Positions 14,809 to 24,854 of a stretch of DNA of 64,000 bases are shown here, in pieces; positions within the stretch are counted from its first letter, which is position 1; the number at the start of each line of letters is the position of its first letter. The stretch spans positions 1,570,001 to 1,634,000 of the forward strand of contig NZ_CP019704.1 in NCBI RefSeq assembly GCF_002005425.1, read 5' to 3'. Both the position numbers and the translations under genes were made by a program. Source of the DNA: Polaribacter sp. BM10. Its GTDB lineage: Bacteria > Bacteroidota > Bacteroidia > Flavobacteriales > Flavobacteriaceae. A model generated the notes under the pieces. It was not told the origin of the DNA, made no database searches, and worked only from the letters and a program-made list of their open reading frames with translations.

Positions 14809-15696
14809 ATGAACAAGTACCTAGAAATTTTTAAAAACTCGTATTCCGATTATTGGAACTACATCAAACAATCGGTTCTTTTAGAACTGAATTGGGAGAA
14901 TTATTTCTACGGATTGATTCTAATTTCTTTACTTGTTTGGGGTTTAGAGGCAATTTTTCCTTGGCGCAAGCACCAGTCTTTGTTTCGAAAAGATTTTTGG
15001 TTAGATACATTTTACATGTTTTTTAATTTCTTTTTATTAAACTTATTGGTTTTGATTGCATTGTCGAATGCCGCTGCCGCAATTTTTAATGATATTTTAG
15101 GCGTTGTAGGGTTGTCTATTGCCAATTTTCAGGTCTTAGAACTCAATACCTTGCCGTTTGCTTTGCGCATTTTTATCTTTTTTATTGTAATTGATTTTGT
15201 GCAATGGTGCACGCACAGATTATTGCATCGTTTCGAGTTTCTGTGGAATTTTCATAAGGTACACCACTCGGTTAAAGAAATGGGCTTTGCAGCGCATTTA
15301 CGTTACCATTGGATGGAGCCCGTAGTGTACAATTCTTTAAAATACATTCCGTTAGCCATTATTGGTGGTTTTACCGCACAAGATGTGGCATTTGTTCATT
15401 TTTTTAATATTACCATTGGGCATTTAAACCATGCGAATATCAATTGGGATTATGGCTGGTTAAAGTACATTTTAAACAACCCAAAAATGCACATTTGGCA
15501 TCATGCAAAAGTATTGCCAGAAGATCGCAAGCAAGGGGTAAACTTCGGAATTACATTAAGCATTTGGGATTATCTTTTTAAAACGAATTACATACCACAT
15601 TCTGGTAGAGACATCGAAATTGGTTTTGAGGGTGACGAGCAGTTTCCGAAAGGGTTTGTACAACAGGAGTTGTATCCTTTTAGTAAAAGGGATTAG
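14809..15696 (+). CDS. Sterol desaturase / fatty acid hydroxylase family membrane protein
   Basis: An integral-membrane di-iron oxygenase of 295 residues. Hydrophobic spans lie near 33-50, 65-100 and 120-135. The histidine clusters expected for the two irons are present: HRLLHR (136-141), HKVHH (149-153), HLNHAN (205-210) and HIWHH (228-232). These enzymes hydroxylate or desaturate lipid chains or sterol-like molecules; the substrate is not visible here. The family is common in flavobacteria for hydroxylated lipids and carotenoids. A TAATTTTG box about 100 nt upstream may be its promoter. The tandem repeat array begins about 70 bp after its stop. Confidence 0.9.
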   Translation: MNKYLEIFKNSYSDYWNYIKQSVLLELNWENYFYGLILISLLVWGLEAIFPWRKHQSLFRKDFWLDTFYMFFNFFLLNLLVLIALSNAAAAIFNDILGVVGLSIANFQVLELNTLPFALRIFIFFIVIDFVQWCTHRLLHRFEFLWNFHKVHHSVKEMGFAAHLRYHWMEPVVYNSLKYIPLAIIGGFTAQDVAFVHFFNITIGHLNHANINWDYGWLKYILNNPKMHIWHHAKVLPEDRKQGVNFGITLSIWDYLFKTNYIPHSGRDIEIGFEGDEQFPKGFVQQELYPFSKRD

Positions 15697-15765
15697 TTGG
15701 TTGCTATCGGTTAGAATGGTTTCTAGTTAAAGGAAATTGTATCGAGAATTCTTTTTTTTCTATCA

Positions 15766-17640
15766 TTCTTTTTCATTGATGAAAAGAACCAAAAATCTAG
15801 ACGGACTTTTAAATTTCTTGAATTCTACTTTTTAATCTAGTATCGCATCCAGACCACTCCGTTTTTTGGATGCTTGCCGTTACTTACAATTTGAATTCTT
15901 ACAAAATTTAAAATAGGTCGGTGCTGTATGTTATCATGATTCTTTTGCCTCACTTAACTTGTCTTTCTTCTTGTTTCTGTGCTCTCTTTTCTCCTCTCTT
16001 ATTCTTTTCCATTGATGAAAAGAATCAAAAATCTAGACGTACTTTTAAATTTCTTAAATTCTACTTTGTAATCCACTATCGCATCCAGACCACTCCGTTT
16101 TTTGGATGCTTGCCGTTACTTACAATTTGAATTCTTACAAAATTTAAAATAGGTCGGTGCTGTATGTTATCATGATTTGCTTTTCTTGACTCTTGTTTCT
16201 TGTCTCTTATCTCTTCACTCATTTTTTTTTCTTCCCTATTCTTTTCCATTGATGAAAAGAACCAAAAATCTAGACGTACTTTTAAATTTCTTGAATTCTA
16301 CTTTGTAATCCACTATCGCATCCAAACCACTGCGTTTTTTTGGATGCTTGCCGTTACTTACAATTTGAATTCTTACAAAATTTAAAATAGGTCGGTGCTG
16401 TATGTTATCATGATTCTCTTGCCTCACTTAACTTGTCTTTCTTCTTGTTTCTGTGCTCTCTTTTCTCCTCTCTCATTCTTTTCCATTGATGAAAAGAATC
16501 AAAAATCTAGACGTACTTTTAAATTTCTTGAATTCTACTTTGTAATCCACTATCGCATCCAGACCATTCCGTTTTTTGGATGCTTGCCGTTACTTACAAT
16601 TTGAATTCTTACAAAATTTAAAATAGGTCGGTGCTGTGTGTTATCATGATTCTTTTGCCTCACTTAACTTGTCTTTCTTCTTGTTTCTATGCTCTCTTTT
16701 CTCCTCTCTCATTCTTTTCCATTGATGAAAAGAACCAAAAATCTAGACGTACTTTTAAATTTCTTGAATTCTACTTTGTAATCCACTATCGCATCCAAAC
16801 CACTGCGTTTTTTTGGATGCTTGCCGTTACTTACAATTTGAATTCTTACAAAATTTAAAATAGGTCGGTGCTGTATGTTATCATGATTCTCTTGCCTCAC
16901 TTAACTTGTCTTTCTTCTTGTTTCTGTGCTCTCTTTTCTCCTCTCTCATTCTTTTCCATTGATGAAAAGAATCAAAAATCTAGACGTACTTTTAAATTTC
17001 TTGAATTCTACTTTGTAATCCACTATCGCATCCAGACCATTCCGTTTTTTGGATGCTTGCCGTTACTTACAATTTGAATTCTTACAAAATTTAAAATAGG
17101 TCGGTGCTGTGTGTTATCATGATTCTTTTGCCTCACTTAACTTGTCTTTCTTCTTGTTTCTATGCTCTCTTTTCTCCTCTCTCATTCTTTTCCATTGATG
17201 AAAAGAACCAAAAATCTAGACGTACTTTTAAATTTCTTGAATTCTACTTTGTAATCCACTATCGCATCCAGACCACTCCGTTTTTTGGATGCTTGCCGTT
17301 ACTTACAATTTGAATTCTTACAAAATTTAAAATAGGTCGGTGCTGTGTGTTATCATGATTTCCTTTTCTTGACTCTTGTCTCTCTTCTCTTATCTCTTCA
17401 CTCATTTTTTTTTCTTCCCTATTCTTTTCCATTGATGAAAAGAACCAAAAATCTAGACGTACTTTTAAATTTCTTAAATTCTACTTTGTAATCCACTATC
17501 GCATCCAGACCACTGCGTTTTTTGGATGCTTGCCGTTACTTACAATTTGAATTCTTACAAAATTTAAAATAGGTCGGAGCTGTGTGTTATCATGATTTCC
17601 TTTTCTTGACTCTTGTTTCTTGTCTCTTTCCTCTTACCCC
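15766..17640. repeat. Eight-copy tandem array of a 236-237 bp non-coding unit
   Basis: Units begin near 15766, 16002, 16239, 16476, 16712, 16949, 17185 and 17422. Each carries an 8-bp hairpin TTCTTTTC/GAAAAGAA around CATTGAT, the conserved AAAAATCTAGACG segment, a second hairpin GCATCCA/TGGATGC and a conserved tail ending in AAAATAGGTCGG. A pyrimidine-rich stretch of about 70 bp in each unit occurs in two forms: one with TTGCCTCACTTAACTTG, one with TTTTCTTGACTCTTG. Short open frames recur in several units at matching positions but are by-products of the repeat: they differ in frame integrity and lack start signals. The outermost copy on the left is the most diverged, while the centre copies are nearly identical. 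Confidence 0.95.
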
Positions 17641-17832
17641 AAACTCCAATCCCCTCAATTCACAAAATCATCATCTGATAAAATGAACCCGTTTGAATTC
17701 ATACATCAGCAATAAAACCGTTAAATGTTAAGGAAATCTTAAAAAAAATCAAAAAAAAGCCAACTACATCGATTTCGCTTAGTATCTTTAGCAAGAAATT
17801 TTTACTAAAAACTAAAAACAATACCCAAAAAA

Positions 17833-20800
17833 ATGAAGATTAAAAAAGTACTTGTTGCCAATCGCGGTGAAATTGCCATTCGAATTTTTAGAGCCTGTAC
17901 AGAGGTAAATGTAAAAACCGTTGGGGTATACACATTCGAAGATCGCTATTCGTTACACAGGTACAAAGCAGATGAATCGTATCAAATAGGAGAAGACAAT
18001 GCCCCATTAAAGCCGTATTTAGATATCAAAGAAATTATACGAATTGCTTTAAAAAGTGGTGCAGATGCCATACATCCTGGTTATGGTTTTTTATCTGAAA
18101 ATGCAGATTTAGCACAACAATGTGCAGACAATAATATTATTTTTGTGGGACCTAAAGTTGCTGTTTTGCAATCTTTAGGTGATAAAATTATGGCTAAAGA
18201 GGTGGCCGTTTCCAATAACATTCCGGTTATTAAAAGTAACGAAAACCCTTTAGACAGCATCGAAACGGCATTGGATGAAGCCTTAAAAATAGGATATCCT
18301 GTAATGCTAAAAGCAGCCTCTGGTGGTGGCGGAAGAGGTATGCGTGTTATTAGAGAAGCTGCCGAATTAAAAAAAGCGTTTAACGAAAGTAAACGAGAAG
18401 CACTAAATGCCTTTGGAGACGACACTGTTTTTCTAGAAAAATTTGTGCAAAATCCTAAACATATAGAAATACAAATAGTTGCCGATAATTATGGCAATAC
18501 CGTACACTTATTTGAACGCGATTGCTCTGTGCAACGTCGCTACCAAAAAGTAATTGAATTTGCACCTTCTTACAATTTAAAGCAAGCAACAAAAGATGCT
18601 TTGTACAACTACGCTATTACCATTTGTAAGGCGGTAGAGTATAACAATATTGGTACTGTAGAGTTTTTGGTAGATGATGATGGATCTATCTACTTTATAG
18701 AAGTAAACCCAAGAATACAAGTAGAACATACCGTTACAGAGGTTGTTACCAATATCGATTTGGTTAAAACACAATTGTTTATTGCGGGTGGTTATAAATT
18801 AACAGACCAACAGATTAAAATACCGAGTCAAGAGGCGATTAAAATAAATGGCTATGCGTTGCAATGTAGAATTACTACAGAAGATCCGCAGAACGATTTT
18901 AAACCCGATTATGGTGAAATTACTACGTATAGAAGTGCGTCTGGTTTCGGAATTCGATTGGATGCGGGTAGCGTTTACCAAGGTGCCATTATTTCGCCAT
19001 TTTTCGATTCGATGTTGGTAAAAGTTACGGCAAATAGTAGAACTTTAGACGGTGCTTGCAGAAAAGTAAGAAGGGCCATGGCAGAGTTTCGTATTCGTGG
19101 TGTTAAAACCAACATGCCGTTTTTAGATAATATTTTAAAACACGAAACTTTTAGAAAAGGAGATGTTACGGTTAATTTTATTAAAGAAACTCCTGATTTA
19201 TTTGTGTTTAAAGCGCCTAGAAATAGAGCTACCAAATTGGTTACGTATTTGGGCGATGTGATTGTAAATGGTAATGCAGATGTTAAAAAATTAGATACAA
19301 CCAAGAAGTTTATAAAACCTATTGTACCTAAGTTTGATGCCGATGCTGCCTATCTAGAAGGTACAAAAGATAAACTAACAGCATTAGGCCCTGATGCATT
19401 TGCACAATGGTTAAAAGATGAAAAGAAAATTCATTTTACAGATACCACCATGCGCGATGCACACCAAAGTTTACTGGCCACAAGAATGCGAACTTTTGAC
19501 ATGTTAAAAGTTGCAGAAGGATATGCTAAAAACAACCCCAACATTTTTAGTATGGAAGTTTGGGGAGGCGCTACTTTTGATGTTTGCATGCGTTTTTTAC
19601 AAGAAAACCCTTGGGAACGCTTACAATTATTACGCAAAGCAATGCCAAATGTGTTGTTGCAAATGCTACTAAGAGGTTCTAATGGTGTTGGGTACACCGC
19701 ATATCCAGATAATTTAATTGCCAAGTTTGTAGAGCAGTCTTGGGAACATGGCGTTGATATATTCAGAATTTTTGATTCTTTAAACTGGATGCAATCGATT
19801 GCACCTTGTATAGAACATGTTAGAACCAGAACCAATGGATTGGCAGAGGCTTCGATATGCTATACTGGCGATATTCTAAATCCTGAAAACACAAAATACA
19901 ATTTAAAATATTATACTACTTTAGCCAAAGACATCGAAAATGCGGGTGCGCATATTTTGGCAATTAAAGACATGGCAGGTTTGTTAAAACCTTATGCCGC
20001 TTTCGAGTTGGTAAGTGCTTTAAAGCAAACGGTAAATATTCCGATTCACTTACACACACATGACACCTCTTCTATACAAGCAGCTACGTATTTAAAAGCC
20101 ATCGAAGCAGGCGTAGATGTGGTTGATGTTGCTTTGGGTGGTTTGTCTGGTTTAACATCGCAACCCAACTTTAACGCGGTGGTAGAAATGATGAAGTTTA
20201 ACGATAGAGCAAGCGATATTAACATCGATTCTTTAAATGAATATTCTAATTATTGGGAAACCGTAAGAGAGTACTACTACCCTTTTGAGTCTGGCTTAAA
20301 AGCAGGTTCTGGCGAGGTTTTTAAACACGAAATTCCGGGTGGTCAATACTCGAATTTAAAACCGCAAGCGCAAGCACTTGGTTTAGAAGACCGTTTTTAT
20401 GAAATTACCAAAATGTATGCAGACGTTAACTTACTTTTTGGTGATATTGTAAAAGTTACACCAAGTTCTAAAGTTGTTGGCGACATGGCGCAATATTTAG
20501 TAAGTAACAACTTAACAGTACAAGACGTATTAGAGCGTGGCAACACCATCTCTTTTCCGCAGTCTGTTGTAAGTTTCTTTAGAGGCGATTTAGGGCAACC
20601 CGTTGGCGGCTTCCCTAAAGATTTACAAAAACTAATTTTAAAAGACGAACAACCTTATACAGATAGGCCCAATGCCCACATACCACCAATAGATATTGAT
20701 GCCGAGTACAAAGATTTTAAAAAAATATTTGAAAATGATTTAAGCAGACCTATTGATTTTACAGATTTCTTATCGTATAAATTGTATCCGAAGGTATTTA

Positions 20801-21288
20801 CAGAGGCGTACAATAAGCATTTAAAATACGATAGTTTGATTAACCTGCCAACCAAAAACTTTTTCTACGGAATGGAAGTTGGGGAAGAAATTATTGTTGA
20901 GTTAGACAAAGGAAAAACGTTGTTAATTACCTTAGACTCGATTGGAGATGCCAACGAAGAAGGAATGGTTACTGTATACTTTAAGGTAAACGGACAAGGA
21001 AGATCTGTGCAAATAAAAGATACCTCTGTAAAAGTAGAAACCGTACAAAATATAAAAGCAGATAAAGAGAATGCCCGCCAAATAGGTGCGCCATTACAAG
21101 GTTTATTATCTACCATTTTGGTTAAAAAAGGCGATAAAATTGTTAAAAATCAGCCTTTATTTGTTATTGAAGCCATGAAAATGGAAACCACCATTACTGC
21201 CAACGAAGATGCTACTATTAGTGCCCTTATTTTAAAAGAAGGCACATTGGTTAATGCAGAAGACTTGGTCTTACAACTAGAAGGTTAA
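17833..21288 (+). CDS. pyc: Pyruvate carboxylase
   Basis: A biotin-dependent enzyme converting pyruvate, bicarbonate and ATP to oxaloacetate, feeding the TCA cycle. At 1151 residues it is the full-length single-chain form. The biotin carboxylase domain occupies about 1-450, with the ATP-grasp glycine loop ASGGGGRGMR near 163-172 and EVNPRIQVEHTVTE. The carboxyltransferase domain (about 530-820) starts HFTDTTMRDAHQSLLATR, with the metal-binding site LHTHDTSS. The C-terminal biotinyl domain carries EAMKMET with the modified Lys at 1116. No break is seen. A TATCTTTA at 17783-17790 may be the -7 box. It is followed by a hairpin terminator. Confidence 0.97.
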   Translation: MKIKKVLVANRGEIAIRIFRACTEVNVKTVGVYTFEDRYSLHRYKADESYQIGEDNAPLKPYLDIKEIIRIALKSGADAIHPGYGFLSENADLAQQCADNNIIFVGPKVAVLQSLGDKIMAKEVAVSNNIPVIKSNENPLDSIETALDEALKIGYPVMLKAASGGGGRGMRVIREAAELKKAFNESKREALNAFGDDTVFLEKFVQNPKHIEIQIVADNYGNTVHLFERDCSVQRRYQKVIEFAPSYNLKQATKDALYNYAITICKAVEYNNIGTVEFLVDDDGSIYFIEVNPRIQVEHTVTEVVTNIDLVKTQLFIAGGYKLTDQQIKIPSQEAIKINGYALQCRITTEDPQNDFKPDYGEITTYRSASGFGIRLDAGSVYQGAIISPFFDSMLVKVTANSRTLDGACRKVRRAMAEFRIRGVKTNMPFLDNILKHETFRKGDVTVNFIKETPDLFVFKAPRNRATKLVTYLGDVIVNGNADVKKLDTTKKFIKPIVPKFDADAAYLEGTKDKLTALGPDAFAQWLKDEKKIHFTDTTMRDAHQSLLATRMRTFDMLKVAEGYAKNNPNIFSMEVWGGATFDVCMRFLQENPWERLQLLRKAMPNVLLQMLLRGSNGVGYTAYPDNLIAKFVEQSWEHGVDIFRIFDSLNWMQSIAPCIEHVRTRTNGLAEASICYTGDILNPENTKYNLKYYTTLAKDIENAGAHILAIKDMAGLLKPYAAFELVSALKQTVNIPIHLHTHDTSSIQAATYLKAIEAGVDVVDVALGGLSGLTSQPNFNAVVEMMKFNDRASDINIDSLNEYSNYWETVREYYYPFESGLKAGSGEVFKHEIPGGQYSNLKPQAQALGLEDRFYEITKMYADVNLLFGDIVKVTPSSKVVGDMAQYLVSNNLTVQDVLERGNTISFPQSVVSFFRGDLGQPVGGFPKDLQKLILKDEQPYTDRPNAHIPPIDIDAEYKDFKKIFENDLSRPIDFTDFLSYKLYPKVFTEAYNKHLKYDSLINLPTKNFFYGMEVGEEIIVELDKGKTLLITLDSIGDANEEGMVTVYFKVNGQGRSVQIKDTSVKVETVQNIKADKENARQIGAPLQGLLSTILVKKGDKIVKNQPLFVIEAMKMETTITANEDATISALILKEGTLVNAEDLVLQLEG

Positions 21289-21313
21289 TTTTTTTTTAAT
21301 AGTTCACGTTAGA

Positions 21314-21349
21314 AGTCCGTTATTGTTTTATGCAATAGCGGGCTTTTTA
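21314..21349 (+). terminator. Intrinsic terminator after pyc
   Basis: A 12-bp stem with two G-U pairs (AGTCCGTTATTG against CAATAGCGGGCT), a 7-nt loop and a following T run. It lies between the convergent pyc and metallophosphatase genes. Confidence 0.8.
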
Positions 21350-21371
21350 ATTTACAGAGAGTTACTTGTGT

Positions 21372-22097
21372 TTAGTTTCTACCTCTTTCATCTGGATACA
21401 ATCCTGGTAAATCATCACTTTGGTAATACGTTTTTGTATCAATATTCATGGCAGAGACTTTCCCTTTAAAAGCAGCACCTGTATCTACATTCCATACATT
21501 TGCTCTGTTCATAGGTGTAGGTATTCCGAAATTAGTTGTTGGCGTGTGCCCAATATAAATTTCTGAATAATGTTGTAATCTCTTTGGATAAATTGGGTTA
21601 TTTTTATCAATAGTAACATCCATTGCCAAAGCCATTTCCCACAAAGTTCTATCAAAATAAAAATTATCTGGAATCATTTCTTTGGCAACACCGTGCATTG
21701 ACGTAAAACCTGCATGTAAAAACAACCTATTTGCATCGTCTAAATGGTACAACGATAGGTTTTGGAAAAACGTTAAATGTTTGCTTTTTTCTGCAGCAGT
21801 AAAACCATCATAACTATCGATGGTTTCTTTACCACCATGCATGTACCAAGTAGGATTTACAGTTTCGTCTTTTAACCATTCTTCGCACCAAACATCATGA
21901 TTTCCTTTGATAAAAATACAGTTGATTTTTTTTGACAACTCGAGTAAAAAAGAAACTACTTGTGCAGACTCGCTCCAGCCATCTACATAATCTCCCATAA
22001 AAATAAGTGTGTCTTCTTCTGTAACTTCTAGTTTATTTAATACTTGTACTAGGGCTTTTAAACCGCCGTGAATGTCTCCAATTGCAAAAATGCTCAT
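21372..22097 (-). CDS. Metallophosphoesterase (PPP-type Ser/Thr phosphatase-like)
   Basis: A 241-residue cytosolic calcineurin-like phosphoesterase. The metal ligands are in GDIHGG (Asp8, His10), FMGDYVDGW and IKGNHDVW, followed by conserved histidines in HAGFTS and IYIGHTPT; the order GDxHG, GDxxDx, GNHD, H, GH is that of the PPP/ApaH group. The start MSIFAIGDIHGG puts the first motif at the normal distance from the N terminus. The substrate may be phosphoprotein or a dinucleotide polyphosphate; this cannot be told from sequence. It is the last of five leftward genes and lies 71 bp from the Omp85-like gene, so co-transcription is possible but uncertain. Confidence 0.88.
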   Translation of the reverse strand: MSIFAIGDIHGGLKALVQVLNKLEVTEEDTLIFMGDYVDGWSESAQVVSFLLELSKKINCIFIKGNHDVWCEEWLKDETVNPTWYMHGGKETIDSYDGFTAAEKSKHLTFFQNLSLYHLDDANRLFLHAGFTSMHGVAKEMIPDNFYFDRTLWEMALAMDVTIDKNNPIYPKRLQHYSEIYIGHTPTTNFGIPTPMNRANVWNVDTGAAFKGKVSAMNIDTKTYYQSDDLPGLYPDERGRN

Positions 22098-22168
22098 TTG
22101 TTGTGTTGTTTAATAAACAAAACTAAACGATTCTAGCTAACTTTTTAAGTATTTGCTTTAAATTAAGG

Positions 22169-23443
22169 TTAAAAATACTGCCCTATACCAAAAACCAACC
22201 CTCCTTTTGTGGTATTTCTGGTATCATAGACTTTAAAACCATAATCGATTCTAAAAGTAGCATTGTATATTTTTTTACTGATAAAACGCAGCCCGATTCC
22301 AGAGAATACTCTTAATTTTTCTTGTTTAAAAAGGTCGCTTAATTGTCCGCCTGGTTCTCGCCAAGTACCTGCATCTGTAAAAACATTTGTTTGAATTGCC
22401 AGCCACTTTTTATCGTAAACGGTATGTCTATATTCAGAATTTAAAACCGCAACACCAGTACCTCTATCTACCAAAATACCAACACCTCTAATATTTACAT
22501 TGTTATCTAAAGCAAAGGGCGCAAAAGGTGAATTCTCATTAGAAGCAATACCCAAACGTAATTTATTTGCCCAATTGCCTTTAACACCAATTCTTTTGTA
22601 ATAGAAAAAGTCGTTCCAAGCAATTAAAAAATCATTTTGAAAATCGTTTTGCGTAGTGACATATTGCGTGTATAAGACACTTTTAAAACCGCTAACGTAT
22701 TGGTAGTAGTAATCTAAACCATTGTATTGATACACCAGTTTTAAAAGTTTTTTATCTAAATCTAACACCAATGGTACACCTGCTGCTGTTTCACCAGACA
22801 AGTATTTATATTTCTCTGAAAAAAAGCTGATTCCGAAATCGATGCGATGCTTTAAATTTAGTTGATACAAACCTAGCAACTCAACCGAAGTATTGTTGTA
22901 CAGGTAATTGGCTGTTTTTTCACCAAAATACAACGGCTCTTCACTTTTCCAGTCTTTAAAACTGATTGCCAATCCCCATTTTTTGGAAAACAAATTGGGT
23001 GTGCGATAGGTAAAACCATAAGAATGAAAACCATTATTTTGATAAAAGCCACCAAATGTAGTATTGTTTCCTAGAAAATTATACTCGTACAAACCGAGTT
23101 TGTAAGCGAATTGTTTGTTGGTGGTTGTCCATAAATTTAAACTTGGTAACAACGTAAAATTCTCTTCTATACCAATTTTTACATGGCTTTTTAAATTGGG
23201 CAACCGAGTTACATTAAAATAAGCATGACTAACAGCAGGTAATCTTTTTAAAAATGTAATGTCTTGATTCAGTTTTACAGAGTCTAATACTTCGCCTTGT
23301 TTTGAGGTTAGTATCTTTTTTAAATAGCTTGTTTTAATTTTATCTTGCCCTACTATTTCTAAAGAAGCAATTGTTGTTTTTTGCGCACATGTTACTTGCA
23401 TGCAAAAACTAAAAAATAAGAACAAGAAATTCTTTTGAATCAC
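22169..23443 (-). CDS. Omp85-superfamily outer-membrane protein with one POTRA
   Basis: A secreted barrel protein of 424 residues with signal peptide MIQKNFLFLFFSFCMQVTCA. After it, residues ~25-95 form a single POTRA-like domain (TIASLEIVGQDKIKTSYLKK, then DITFLKRLPAVSHAYFNV). The rest is beta-strand rich with many aromatic strand ends, and near residue 320 has IRGVG followed by GTGVAVLNSEYR, the (V/I)RG loop motif of Omp85/TamA barrels. The C terminus FGIGQYF ends in Phe as expected. With only one POTRA it is shorter than BamA; it may export or insert a specific partner. It follows the duplicated lipoprotein by 1 nt, suggesting a functional pair. Confidence 0.8.
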   Translation of the reverse strand: MIQKNFLFLFFSFCMQVTCAQKTTIASLEIVGQDKIKTSYLKKILTSKQGEVLDSVKLNQDITFLKRLPAVSHAYFNVTRLPNLKSHVKIGIEENFTLLPSLNLWTTTNKQFAYKLGLYEYNFLGNNTTFGGFYQNNGFHSYGFTYRTPNLFSKKWGLAISFKDWKSEEPLYFGEKTANYLYNNTSVELLGLYQLNLKHRIDFGISFFSEKYKYLSGETAAGVPLVLDLDKKLLKLVYQYNGLDYYYQYVSGFKSVLYTQYVTTQNDFQNDFLIAWNDFFYYKRIGVKGNWANKLRLGIASNENSPFAPFALDNNVNIRGVGILVDRGTGVAVLNSEYRHTVYDKKWLAIQTNVFTDAGTWREPGGQLSDLFKQEKLRVFSGIGLRFISKKIYNATFRIDYGFKVYDTRNTTKGGLVFGIGQYF

Positions 23444-23444
23444 G

Positions 23445-24854
23445 CTATTGAGCTATAAATGTATTTTGAATAACTAAGTTAAGCCAATTATCTGTATCTA
23501 AACCATAAATGTACAATTTATAAGAATTATCTAACACCAAAGCGGGAGGTGTACTTGTATGAATATTATCTGCAACTATAATATTCGATTCGTTATAATA
23601 CGCAAACTGCTTGTCTTTTGTATAAGTACCTGTTACAAAAGTATCGTCATTTAACGTAAGTACTTCAAAATATTTGTCTGTATCTGTAAACGTACCATCT
23701 TGCCAAGTAAAAACAGGTTCTAATGTGTTTGGGTATGCAATATCTACAGCAGTAGACCATTGGGTTTGCTTGGTTGCGTTTTTTGTTTTTATAGGTTTAG
23801 AAATATACAATGTATCGTCTAAAAGATAAGTAACCAAACAATACACATTTGTAGTAACCTCATTTGTAAAACGTCTAAACTTACCACCAAACTGCGCTGC
23901 ACTTGTAAAGTTTCTTCTTGTATAATTGCTAAAATCTAAAGGATCTACAGTAGTATCTGCGGTTTCGTAATAACGATAATCGTAAGCACCAGTTAACGGA
24001 TAAAAATAAATATTGGTTTGCGCCGCATTACCGTTTGCAGAACCTGCAAATGCAATGGCATCTTCCTGTATTGTTTTATCGGAATTCTTTGCAATGTATT
24101 CTGATAGGTTTTGCGGTATAAATTGATCTTCTATAATAAGGTTAACCCAATTATCTTCGCTTACGCCCATCATGGTAAAATTATAAATTTCATCTTCTAC
24201 CAAATCTTTTGGTGCAGCTTCATTTAACTTTGGCGATGCTAAAACATTGCTTTCATCGTAATACTGAAAAAACTTCTCTGTGGTATATGTACCAGATATA
24301 AACTCATTTTCTTCATCAGAAATTACTTCAAAATAAATAACATTCTCATCGATTTTGCCATCATTCCATGTAAAATTAGGCTCTACGGTAGATTTGTATC
24401 CTATTTGAACATCATTAGAATATTCTGTAGCTTTAGATTGATTGTTAATTTTTATAGGTTCAGAAATTCTTAGTTCGTTTTCTTTTACATAGGTAACCAA
24501 ACACCAAGATTCTACCTCGCTAGAACGTGTAAAACGTCCTAATTTGCCACCAAAAACAGCTTCACTATCTAAACTTTCTCTTCTATAATTTTCGAAATTA
24601 TCTTTGTCTGCATCTGGCGATGTTAATTCGTAATAACGAATATCTGTTGCCCCTTCTTCTGGATAATAAAAAATATAGGTGGTACTTGTGTTAGATACTG
24701 CACTTGCAGCACAAGCAACTACTGTTTTTTCGGTAACATTTGCTTTAGTTGCAATGTATTCTTGTAAAGTTCTTGGTATGGTAATGTCTGTATCTTCTGA
24801 ACAAGAAACAATTGCCAAACATAAAAAAAGAAATGCTATTTTTTTAAAGACCAT
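23445..24854 (-). CDS. Lipoprotein with two tandem ~220-residue repeats
   Basis: A predicted outer-membrane lipoprotein of 469 residues: signal FLFLCLAIVSC with Cys lipidation near 18. The mature part consists of two similar halves, about 27-245 and 246-469. Matching landmarks are LQEYIATKANVTEKT and LSEYIAKNSDKTIQED, FGGKLGRFTRS and FGGKFRRFTNE, SGTYTTEKFFQYYDESN and TGTYTKDKQFAYYNESN, and the endings NWVNLIIEDQFIPQ and NWLNLVIQNTFIAQ. I do not recognise the domain. It overlaps the upstream GH113-like gene by 11 nt and precedes the Omp85-like gene by 1 nt, so the three are very likely co-expressed. The gene duplication is internal and old, since many positions differ. Confidence 0.8.
   Translation of the reverse strand: MVFKKIAFLFLCLAIVSCSEDTDITIPRTLQEYIATKANVTEKTVVACAASAVSNTSTTYIFYYPEEGATDIRYYELTSPDADKDNFENYRRESLDSEAVFGGKLGRFTRSSEVESWCLVTYVKENELRISEPIKINNQSKATEYSNDVQIGYKSTVEPNFTWNDGKIDENVIYFEVISDEENEFISGTYTTEKFFQYYDESNVLASPKLNEAAPKDLVEDEIYNFTMMGVSEDNWVNLIIEDQFIPQNLSEYIAKNSDKTIQEDAIAFAGSANGNAAQTNIYFYPLTGAYDYRYYETADTTVDPLDFSNYTRRNFTSAAQFGGKFRRFTNEVTTNVYCLVTYLLDDTLYISKPIKTKNATKQTQWSTAVDIAYPNTLEPVFTWQDGTFTDTDKYFEVLTLNDDTFVTGTYTKDKQFAYYNESNIIVADNIHTSTPPALVLDNSYKLYIYGLDTDNWLNLVIQNTFIAQ

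Noticed and set aside
16000-16030. Intrinsic terminator role for the first hairpin of each array unit
   Set aside because: The stem is AT-rich with no T tract after it on either strand, so it is a poor terminator candidate.
15921-17313. Repeated short reading frames of about 60-75 codons on both strands
   Set aside because: They recur once per unit of the tandem array, vary in frame and end points between units, and follow from the repeat sequence itself, so they are not treated as genes.
15766-17640. CRISPR array or integron cassette array
   Set aside because: The unit is 236-237 bp with near-uniform content; there are no short repeats with unique spacers, no cas genes, no integrase and no cassette genes.
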